The notes beneath the pieces are model-generated. The model was not told the origin of the DNA, did no database searches, and worked only from the letters and a program-made list of their open reading frames with translations. Shown one piece after another: positions 1-5,790 of a DNA stretch of 5,790 nucleotides. The number at the start of each line of letters is the position of its first letter. Positions within the stretch are counted from its first letter, which is position 1. Made by a program: the position numbers and the translations under genes. Source of the stretch: an uncultured Lachnoanaerobaculum sp. (lineage in GTDB: Bacteria > Bacillota > Clostridia > Lachnospirales > Lachnospiraceae); assembly GCA_916720285.1 (NCBI GenBank), contig CAKAQP010000146.1:1-5790 (forward strand), in the 5' to 3' direction.

Positions 1-1406
1 TGACCGGTACCGCTCTTACTGAGGAGAAGGAGTTTAGAAATACTTACGGTATGGATGTTATCGCTATACCTACCAATAAGCCTATAAAAAGAATTGACCA
101 CGAGGATGCGGTTTATAAATCTAAAAAAGAAAAGTTCAATGCTGTTGTTGAAGATATCAAAGAAACTCATGCCAAGGGACAGCCTGTACTTGTAGGTACC
201 ATTACAATTGAGACTTCCGAAATGCTCTCAAAGATGCTTAAAAAAGAGGGAATACATCATGAAGTACTTAATGCTAAATTCCATGAAAAAGAGGCTGAGA
301 TTGTAGCAAAGGCAGGTTTGCATGGTGCCGTTACCATAGCCACAAACATGGCAGGTCGTGGTACCGATATCAAACTTGATCCTGAATCTGTTAAAGCAGG
401 CGGTCTTAAGATAATCGGTACAGAAAGACATGAAAGTAGACGTATTGACAACCAGCTTAGAGGTCGTTCAGGTCGTCAGGGTGACCCGGGTGAATCAAAG
501 TTTTATATTTCACTTGAAGATGACCTTATGAGACTCTTCGCTTCAGAAAGACTTATAAAGATTTTTAATGCCATAGGTGTTCCTGAAAATGAAGAAATTC
601 AGCACAGTATGCTTACAAGAGCTATTGAGAAAGCTCAGATGAAGATCGAGAGCAACAACTACGGTATAAGAGAAAACCTCTTAAAGTATGATGAAGTAAA
701 TAACGAACAAAGAGAAGTTATCTATGAAGAAAGAAACAAGGTACTCGAAGGTGACAATATGCGCGATACCATTCTTCGTATGATAAATGATGTAATAGAA
801 CGTTCTGTAAATATGGCTATATCAGATGAAGTACCTTCTTCCGAGTGGAATATTACAGAGTTACATGAAATTTTATTGCCAATCATTCCTCTGACTCCGG
901 CTGACTACAGCACTGTAGATAATATGAAAAAGGATGAACTTATTCATAAGCTGAAAGAAGAGGCTGTTAAACTTTATGAAGCCAAGGAAGCTGAATTCCC
1001 TGATGCTGAAAAGATTCGTGAGCTTGAGCGTGTAGTTTTATTAAAGGCTATCGATAACAAGTGGATGAATCATATTGACGATATGGAACAACTTCGTCAA
1101 GGTATCGGATTGCAGGCTCTTGGTCAAAGAGACCCTCTCGTAGAATACAAGATGGCCGCCTATGATATGTTTGATGAGATGACTGTCGGTATCGCTGAGG
1201 ATACCGTACGTATTCTCTACCATGTTAAGGTAGAGCAGAAGGTAGAGAGAGAATCCGTTGCTAAAGTAACCGGTACAAATAAAGATGACAGTACCGTAAA
1301 GAAGCCTATTCGTATCGAAGCAAAGGTTTATCCTAACGATCCATGTCCATGTGGAAGCGGAAAGAAGTATAAACAATGCCATGGTAGAAAAGGAATGACA
1401 GTATAA
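1..1406 (+). CDS. secA: Preprotein translocase ATPase SecA, C-terminal part (5' end outside window)
   Basis: SecA is the motor ATPase that drives preproteins through the SecYEG channel at the cytoplasmic membrane. The reading frame is open from base 3, and the first residues (TGTALTEEKEF) match the conserved SecA stretch after the preprotein-crosslinking region, so the ATG at 51 is internal. The 467 visible residues, numbered from base 3, hold the second nucleotide-binding domain with TNMAGRGTD (about 114-122) and the arginine-finger motif QLRGRSGRQGD (151-161). The helical scaffold and wing follow, then the two-helix finger (about 349-385), then a zinc-binding SEC-C tail with C448, C450, C459 and H460. 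Walker A and the DEAD-type motif lie upstream, outside the window. The C-terminus is complete and ends in TAA. One oddity is Leu373 where the finger loop normally carries Tyr. An unrecognised membrane-protein gene follows after 18 bases, probably cotranscribed. Identity is essentially certain. Confidence 0.98.
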   Translation, partial: TGTALTEEKEFRNTYGMDVIAIPTNKPIKRIDHEDAVYKSKKEKFNAVVEDIKETHAKGQPVLVGTITIETSEMLSKMLKKEGIHHEVLNAKFHEKEAEIVAKAGLHGAVTIATNMAGRGTDIKLDPESVKAGGLKIIGTERHESRRIDNQLRGRSGRQGDPGESKFYISLEDDLMRLFASERLIKIFNAIGVPENEEIQHSMLTRAIEKAQMKIESNNYGIRENLLKYDEVNNEQREVIYEERNKVLEGDNMRDTILRMINDVIERSVNMAISDEVPSSEWNITELHEILLPIIPLTPADYSTVDNMKKDELIHKLKEEAVKLYEAKEAEFPDAEKIRELERVVLLKAIDNKWMNHIDDMEQLRQGIGLQALGQRDPLVEYKMAAYDMFDEMTVGIAEDTVRILYHVKVEQKVERESVAKVTGTNKDDSTVKKPIRIEAKVYPNDPCPCGSGKKYKQCHGRKGMTV

Positions 1407-1414
1407 AATTTTTT

Positions 1415-1419
1415 GGGAG
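1415..1419 (+). promoter_or_regulatory. Ribosome binding site GGGAG that sets the start of the membrane-protein gene
   Basis: GGGAG lies 5 bases before the ATG at 1425, which is ideal Shine-Dalgarno spacing. The in-frame TTG at 1413 would give four extra residues, but it overlaps this site and has no Shine-Dalgarno sequence of its own. The ATG at 1425 is therefore the preferred start. Confidence 0.8.
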
Positions 1420-1424
1420 TTATT

Positions 1425-2471
1425 ATGAATTTTAAAAGCAAATCAACATTTATAGCCAATATCTTGATAGGTATTGCACTGATACTTGGCGGTATTTTCT
1501 ATGCCATGTACAACAAAGAGGTATTACTGACCTTTAACTCGGCTGAAAAGATGTACAATGACGGTTACTACTTTACTTCTGCAGCCTCTAACGACACGGA
1601 AAGTATCTATTCACTGGCCATATACGATATGCTTGATACAGGATATGGAACTGATGACGGTAAATCGGAAGTCTACACCGTATTTGGAGATGACGGGTTG
1701 TATTTTTTGGAAGCAAATCCAAACAATGCAAAGATAAAATCAATGGTGGAATTCTTTGACAAATATGCAAGCGAAGAACATCCTGATGATGAACCTCTTC
1801 CTGTAAGATATTTGATGGTGGAGCCTCACACTGACAGCACCTCTATCCTCTCCACTATAGCGGATAAAGTAGATCCTGATTCCACTTTCAGAAATAGAGA
1901 AGAAGGAAAACTCTATGACGACTTCTATATTTCACAGACCTCTCTTACAAAGAATATAGCTTTCCATTTGGCTGTAACTTTGGTTTTAATGGTAGTCGGT
2001 GTCGGAATGATAATAGTTGCTTTTACAAGAAAGTCTAAAAATGCCGATACATATGAGAAACTTTGTGAACTTGATGAAAGACTTAGAGATAATATAAATG
2101 AACTTGACAATATCGCAGACTATGTGGATAAATCTCTTGGAGCTTATGTATATAAGAACCATTTGATACTTAATACAAAGTTCGGATTTGATATGTTCAA
2201 TTTAAACAATCTCGTTTGGTTATATCACAATATAACAAGACATAAGATGTATGCCGTTATAACTGTAGGTATCGACTATGCACTTCAGATAAATATGTTT
2301 GAAGACGGAAGATGCCGTGAACAAAGAGTTATGTTGACAAATAATAAAAAAGCTGAGGATGCGGTTGTATCTCTTATAACCTATATAGGTATGAATTATC
2401 CGAATGCACTTATCGGATTCACACCGGAAACACAGCAGGCTTATAGAGAGTTTAAACAATCACACAGATAA
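1425..2471 (+). CDS. Uncharacterised two-pass membrane protein with a cytosolic C-terminal domain
   Basis: I do not recognise a named family. The 348-residue product begins MNFKSKSTF, followed by a hydrophobic helix (about 9-28) that looks like an uncleaved anchor. A polar, Asp- and Tyr-rich segment (about 29-176) should lie outside the membrane. A second helix (about 177-200) ends in the positively charged TRKSK, placing both termini in the cytosol. Residues 205-235 look like a short charged helix. Residues 238-348 alternate strand-like segments (GAYVYKNHLIL, FNLNNLVWLYHNI, YALQINMFEDG) and end in a helix near 308-326. That order is reminiscent of bacterial PH-like domains, but this is an inference from pattern only. 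No catalytic motif or lipobox is visible. The gene lies 18 bases after secA and is closed by a strong terminator, so it is probably the last gene of the secA transcript. Whether it serves Sec export is unknown. Confidence 0.85.
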   Translation: MNFKSKSTFIANILIGIALILGGIFYAMYNKEVLLTFNSAEKMYNDGYYFTSAASNDTESIYSLAIYDMLDTGYGTDDGKSEVYTVFGDDGLYFLEANPNNAKIKSMVEFFDKYASEEHPDDEPLPVRYLMVEPHTDSTSILSTIADKVDPDSTFRNREEGKLYDDFYISQTSLTKNIAFHLAVTLVLMVVGVGMIIVAFTRKSKNADTYEKLCELDERLRDNINELDNIADYVDKSLGAYVYKNHLILNTKFGFDMFNLNNLVWLYHNITRHKMYAVITVGIDYALQINMFEDGRCREQRVMLTNNKKAEDAVVSLITYIGMNYPNALIGFTPETQQAYREFKQSHR

Positions 2472-2477
2472 TTTAAC

Positions 2478-2525
2478 CGGTCTTAAAATCATAAGTAAAT
2501 CTTATGATTTTAAGGCTGTTTTTTT
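2478..2525 (+). terminator. Intrinsic terminator ending the secA unit
   Basis: A perfect 14-bp inverted repeat (2482-2495 with 2501-2514) encloses the 5-base loop TAAAT. Four more pairs, two of them G-U, extend the base of the stem to 2478-2495/2501-2518. Seven T residues (2519-2525) follow directly. The core stem is AT-rich (3 G-C pairs of 14), so its stability comes mostly from length. The T-tract is only on the + side, so it acts on transcripts from secA and the membrane-protein gene, which stops 6 bases upstream. The last two T residues are also the first two bases of the next promoter's -35 box. Confidence 0.92.
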
Positions 2526-2552
2526 GTCATAAATAATATTTTTTGATATAAT
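2524..2552 (+). promoter_or_regulatory. Housekeeping sigma-A-type promoter with extended -10 for the mutS2 operon
   Basis: The -35 box TTGTCA (2524-2529, five of six consensus bases) and a perfect -10 box TATAAT (2547-2552) are separated by the optimal 17 bp. TGA directly before the -10 box gives the extended TGN motif. Transcription would begin near 2558-2560 and leave a leader of about 63 bases before mutS2. The leader contains no riboswitch or T-box pattern that I can see. It ends in the Shine-Dalgarno AAGGA (2611-2615), 6 bases before the ATG. Confidence 0.9.
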
Positions 2553-2621
2553 ATCTCTGAGATTGTAAAAGATATTTAAAGCTGTTATCTCTCACTTACA
2601 GTGAAAATTTAAGGACATATT

Positions 2622-4979
2622 ATGAATAAAAAAACTTTAAAAATACTTGAATATGAAAAAATAATAAATATGCTTGTAGATATGGCAAGCAGTGAGCCTG
2701 CAAAAAAGCTTTGTAATAAATTACAGCCGTCTACAGATATATCGGAAATACAAAAAAATCAAGCTTATACCACTGCTGCTGTGGACAGAATAAGACTTAA
2801 AGGAAATCTTGCTTTATCGGAAGTGAAGGATATATCGGACTCTTTAAAAAGACTTGAGATAGGATCATCACTATCTCAACCTGAGCTTATGAAAGTTCTT
2901 TCCATCCTCAATGCGGCTTCAAAGGCCATTACCTATGGACTGCACTCTGAAGAAGAGGACTATGATGTACTCGAAGAGTATTTCAGAACACTTGATGAAA
3001 TTAAAGATCTTAAAAAGGAACTTTCAAGATGTATAATTTCGGAAGAAATAATGGCAGACAATGCCTCACCCGAACTTAGTCATATCAGAAGAAAAATAAA
3101 GCAGATAAACTCAAAAATGCATACGGAACTCAACAATATTCTTAATGCGCACAGAGAATATCTTATGGATGCCGTAATTACTCAAAGAGACGGTGCTTAC
3201 TGTCTTCCTATAAAGAGTGAGTATAAAAACAAGGTTTCAGGTGTTGTACATGACCAGTCATCTACCGGTTCCACCGTGTTTATTGAGCCGATAGCTGTAA
3301 TTCGAATGAACAATGAGCTGAAGTCTCTAGCCATGGATGAGAAAAAAGAGATAGAAAAAATACTTGAAAACTTGAGTCTGTTGGCTGCACAATATATTGA
3401 AATCCTCAGAGAAAATGCAAAAACTCTCATCTTCCTTGACTTTGTATATGCCAAGGCAAATCTTTCAAAGAAGATGAATGCAAGTGAGCCCAAGTTTAAC
3501 TCAAAACATTATATAAATATAAAAGAAGGCAGACATCCTTTGCTTGATGCAAAAAAGGTGGTACCTATTAATATATCATTAGGTGATCATTATGATTTAC
3601 TGATTATCACAGGACCTAATACCGGCGGTAAAACGGTATCTCTAAAAACAGTGGGCCTGTTCACTCTTATGGGACAGTCAGGACTTCATATACCTGCTTT
3701 TGAAGGAAGTGAACTTTCAGTATTTAGTGACGTGTTTGCTGATATAGGCGATGAGCAGAGTATAGAGCAATCCCTCTCCACCTTCTCAGGCCATATGAAA
3801 AATATTGTTTATATTTTAAATCATGCGGATGCCAATTCACTCTGTCTTTTTGATGAGCTTTGTGCAGGTACCGACCCTACAGAAGGTGCGGCACTTGCCA
3901 TATCAATACTATCATTCCTTCACAGAATGCAAAGCAGGTGTATTGCCACTACTCACTACAGTGAGCTGAAAGTGTTTGCACTGAATGAACCGGGTGTTGA
4001 AAATGCCTCATGTGAATTTGATGTTGCCACACTCTCTCCTACTTACAGAATCCTTATAGGCGTACCCGGTAAGTCAAATGCCTTTGCCATAGCAGGAAAG
4101 CTTGGACTTCCGGATTATATAATTTCAGAGGCGGATACTCACCTTGAAAAGGATGCAAAGGACTTTGAAGATCTGCTCACAAGGCTTGAAAATGACAGAC
4201 AGACAATAGAGAAGGATAAATTATCCATTCAAAAATATAAAAGAGAAATTGAAAGCTTGAAAAGGCATTATAATAAGCAGGAAGAAAATCTTGCCGCAAG
4301 AAAAGAAAAGATTTTGGAAGAAGCAAAAGAGGCTGCCAGAAAGATCTTGGAGGAAGCAAAGGAAACCGCTGACGACACTATTAAAAATATCAACAAAATA
4401 GCATCGGGTGCAGGTCTGGGCTCGGCTCTTGAAGAGCAAAGAACAAGACTTCGAGAATCTATAAATAAAAACACCAAGGCCACCGAGATAAAACAAAATA
4501 CTGTAAAGGCCAAAAAGCCGAAGGAACTTAAACTTGGTGACAGTGTACATGTTATAAGTCTCAATCTTGACGGTATAGTATCTTCTCTTCCAAATCAAAG
4601 CGGTAACTTCTTTGTACAGATGGGTATACTTAGATCTCAGGTAAATATATCCGATGTAGCTTTGGTTGAAGAGCCAAGTACTAAACCTGAGAATAAGACA
4701 AGAACAAGAAGTTCTTCAATGGTAAAATCCGCTACAATATCCACAGAGATAAATGTAATAGGAAAAAATGTGGATGAGGCATGCTCCGAGCTTGATAAAT
4801 ATTTGGATGATGCTCTGCTTGCCCATCTTCCGGGAGTAAGAATTATTCACGGAAGAGGTACAGGTGCATTGCAAAAGGGTATACATGCCTATCTGAAGAG
4901 GCAGACCTTTATCAAGAGCTATTCTCTTGCAGATTTTAATGAAGGCGGTAATGCTGTAACTATCGTACGTTTTAAATAA
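2622..4979 (+). CDS. mutS2: MutS2 family ATPase with C-terminal Smr domain
   Basis: MutS2 is a MutS paralogue without the mismatch-recognition domain. Family members bind branched DNA and limit recombination, and the Bacillus subtilis protein is reported to act on collided ribosomes. The 785 residues are about the usual length. In order, there is an N-terminal core/clamp region (about 1-290), then the ATPase with Walker A GPNTGGKT (331-338), the signature region STFSGHM (386-392), Walker B ending in D411-E412, and the switch histidine H445. A charged coiled coil (about 507-593) follows, then a KOW-like segment (about 634-684) and an Smr domain (about 708-785) with HGRGTG (743-748). All ATPase motifs are intact, so it should be active. 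The Smr domain begins INVIG (710-714) where many homologues carry LDLRG. The start ATG has AAGGA 6 bases upstream. It is the first gene after a strong promoter, and the response-regulator gene follows after 17 bases. Mismatch repair is an unlikely role. Confidence 0.97.
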   Translation: MNKKTLKILEYEKIINMLVDMASSEPAKKLCNKLQPSTDISEIQKNQAYTTAAVDRIRLKGNLALSEVKDISDSLKRLEIGSSLSQPELMKVLSILNAASKAITYGLHSEEEDYDVLEEYFRTLDEIKDLKKELSRCIISEEIMADNASPELSHIRRKIKQINSKMHTELNNILNAHREYLMDAVITQRDGAYCLPIKSEYKNKVSGVVHDQSSTGSTVFIEPIAVIRMNNELKSLAMDEKKEIEKILENLSLLAAQYIEILRENAKTLIFLDFVYAKANLSKKMNASEPKFNSKHYINIKEGRHPLLDAKKVVPINISLGDHYDLLIITGPNTGGKTVSLKTVGLFTLMGQSGLHIPAFEGSELSVFSDVFADIGDEQSIEQSLSTFSGHMKNIVYILNHADANSLCLFDELCAGTDPTEGAALAISILSFLHRMQSRCIATTHYSELKVFALNEPGVENASCEFDVATLSPTYRILIGVPGKSNAFAIAGKLGLPDYIISEADTHLEKDAKDFEDLLTRLENDRQTIEKDKLSIQKYKREIESLKRHYNKQEENLAARKEKILEEAKEAARKILEEAKETADDTIKNINKIASGAGLGSALEEQRTRLRESINKNTKATEIKQNTVKAKKPKELKLGDSVHVISLNLDGIVSSLPNQSGNFFVQMGILRSQVNISDVALVEEPSTKPENKTRTRSSSMVKSATISTEINVIGKNVDEACSELDKYLDDALLAHLPGVRIIHGRGTGALQKGIHAYLKRQTFIKSYSLADFNEGGNAVTIVRFK
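4308..4373 (+). repeat. 11-codon tandem repeat in the MutS2 coiled coil
   Basis: Two adjacent 33-base units (4308-4340 and 4341-4373) encode KILEEAKEAAR and KILEEAKETAD (residues 563-584). The first eight residues are identical, while their codons differ at four third positions, so the units match at 23 of 33 bases overall. An 11-residue period suits a hendecad coiled coil. It may be an old duplication kept by selection on helix pattern, or convergence on that pattern. Confidence 0.65.
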
Positions 4980-4996
4980 TATAATATAGGTGAAAA

Positions 4997-5704
4997 ATGG
5001 CAGAAAAACAAAGAATTTTAATTGTAGATGATGATGAGAATATAGCGGAACTTATTTCATTATATTTGATGAAGGAATGTTACGAAACAAAAATAGTGGG
5101 TGACGGAGAATCTGCCCTTTCGGATTTTGATGAGTTCAAACCTCATTTAGTTCTTCTTGACCTTATGCTGCCGGGTATTGACGGTTATCAGGTTTGCAGG
5201 GAGATAAGAGCAAAGTCGGGTACTCCTATAATAATGTTATCAGCCAAAGGTGAAGTATTTGATAAGGTACTCGGTCTGGAACTCGGTGCCGATGACTATA
5301 TGATAAAACCTTTTGACTCAAAAGAACTTATTGCCAGAGTAAAGGCTGTAATAAGGCGATACAACAGCAGCACAATCTCATTGCCTGAGGTACATACAGG
5401 TGGAGAATATGTGGAATATCCCGACTTAAACGTGAATATGACAAATTATGCGGTTACATACCTTGGAAAGAATGTTGAAATGCCGCCAAAGGAGCTGGAG
5501 CTTTTATACTTCCTCTCCTCTCATCCTAATCAGGTGTTTACAAGAGAACAGTTGCTTGATAATATCTGGGGTTATGAATATATCGGTGATACCAGAACTG
5601 TAGATGTACATATCAAAAGATTGCGTGAGAAAATACATGACAATAAGTTCTGGTCAATATCCACGGTATGGGGTATCGGATATAAATTTGAGGTTAAAAA
5701 ATGA
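4997..5704 (+). CDS. OmpR/PhoB-family two-component response regulator
   Basis: This is a cytoplasmic transcription factor activated by phosphotransfer from a histidine kinase. The 235 residues have the standard length and two-domain layout. The receiver domain (about 5-120) shows the acidic pair D11-D12, the phosphoacceptor D55 in LLDLMLPG, S82 at the Thr/Ser switch position and K104 in the KPF motif, so all phosphorylation residues are present. A linker (about 122-140) leads to a winged-helix DNA-binding domain (about 142-233) with the recognition region RTVDVHIKRLREKI and the wing GIGYKF. The start ATG follows AGGTG (4988-4992) by 4 bases and lies 17 bases after mutS2, so it is probably read from the mutS2 promoter. 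It overlaps the next gene by 4 bases. The family is certain, but the regulon and signal cannot be read from this sequence, so I give no gene symbol. Confidence 0.97.
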   Translation: MAEKQRILIVDDDENIAELISLYLMKECYETKIVGDGESALSDFDEFKPHLVLLDLMLPGIDGYQVCREIRAKSGTPIIMLSAKGEVFDKVLGLELGADDYMIKPFDSKELIARVKAVIRRYNSSTISLPEVHTGGEYVEYPDLNVNMTNYAVTYLGKNVEMPPKELELLYFLSSHPNQVFTREQLLDNIWGYEYIGDTRTVDVHIKRLREKIHDNKFWSISTVWGIGYKFEVKK

Positions 5705-5790
5705 AACTCTCTCTATATCTGAAATTTATTTTAGCTTATATAGTTTTCGGTATAGCGGGTTTTGTGGCAATAGCAACTATTTCCAGCCAT
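5701..5790 (+). CDS. Probable sensor histidine kinase, N-terminal 30 residues only (3' end outside window)
   Basis: Only the first 30 codons are present. They read MKLSLYLKF followed by a hydrophobic stretch (about 9-27), with basic residues before it, as in the first transmembrane helix or signal anchor of a sensor kinase. The ATG shares the sequence ATGA with the stop codon of the response-regulator gene, and GAGGT (5690-5694) lies 6 bases upstream, which points to coupled translation. No kinase motif is visible, so the function rests on position: a membrane protein directly behind an OmpR-type regulator is usually its cognate kinase. Another kind of membrane protein cannot be excluded. Confidence 0.75.
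   Translation, partial: MKLSLYLKFILAYIVFGIAGFVAIATISSH

Noticed and set aside
51..53. ATG at 51 as the start of a separate 451-residue gene
   Set aside because: The frame is open upstream to base 3 and encodes conserved SecA sequence there, with no Shine-Dalgarno site before 51. It is an internal methionine of a gene cut by the window edge.
1041..1382. Reverse-strand open frame of 113 codons inside secA
   Set aside because: It lies entirely antisense to conserved SecA sequence. The translation shows no family pattern, so it is a shadow frame.
1413..1415. TTG start for the membrane-protein gene
   Set aside because: It overlaps the GGGAG Shine-Dalgarno sequence that is ideally spaced for the ATG at 1425.
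2592..2604. Small hairpin TCACT-TAC-AGTGA in the mutS2 leader
   Set aside because: A 5-bp stem with a 3-base loop is too weak and too common to call a regulatory structure. It does not cover the Shine-Dalgarno site and has no T-tract.
4221..4598. Reverse-strand open frame of 125 codons inside mutS2
   Set aside because: It is antisense to the Lys/Glu-rich coiled coil, which naturally yields Phe/Leu-rich antisense frames. No promoter or recognisable product supports it.
4980..4985. Perfect TATAAT directly before the response-regulator gene
   Set aside because: No good -35 box lies 16-18 bp upstream and no TG extension is present. A start near 4992 would also leave only about 5 leader bases and remove the Shine-Dalgarno site. 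It is more likely chance in AT-rich spacer.

Overview
This window looks like chromosomal DNA from a low-GC Gram-positive bacterium of the Clostridia, most likely Lachnospiraceae or a close relative. The reasons are an AT-rich composition with AGA as the main arginine codon, Shine-Dalgarno sites ahead of every complete gene, a SecA with a clostridial-style sequence, a full-length MutS2 and an OmpR-type regulator of clostridial flavour. The family-level placement is inference from remembered protein styles, not from a search. All genes are on the + strand and packed tightly. Only one gap exceeds 20 bases (2472-2621), and it is filled with a terminator and a promoter.

Region 1 (1-2471) is the end of one transcription unit. 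It holds the C-terminal 467 residues of the preprotein translocase ATPase SecA. After 18 bases comes a 348-residue protein of no recognised family with two membrane helices, an extracytoplasmic domain and a C-terminal cytosolic domain. A strong 18-bp hairpin with a T-tract (2478-2525) closes the unit.

Region 2 (2524-5790) is a new transcription unit. Its promoter is near-consensus (TTGTCA, 17 bp, TATAAT with an extended -10 TG), and its -35 box shares two bases with the terminator T-tract. The unit encodes MutS2 (785 aa: clamp/core, MutS ATPase, coiled coil, KOW-like and Smr domains). After 17 bases comes an OmpR/PhoB-family response regulator (235 aa). That gene overlaps by 4 bases (ATGA) a gene cut by the window end, whose membrane-segment N-terminus suits the partner sensor histidine kinase.

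SecA exports proteins through SecYEG. MutS2 acts on branched DNA and, in Bacillus subtilis, on collided ribosomes. The regulator and putative kinase would form a two-component system of unknown signal. I see no mobile element, CRISPR array, RNA gene or clear novel defence system. The points most worth a second look are the uncharacterised membrane protein behind secA, a leucine at the usual tyrosine of the SecA finger loop, an Smr domain lacking the LDxR-type motif, and the fused terminator/promoter that starts a mutS2/two-component operon.
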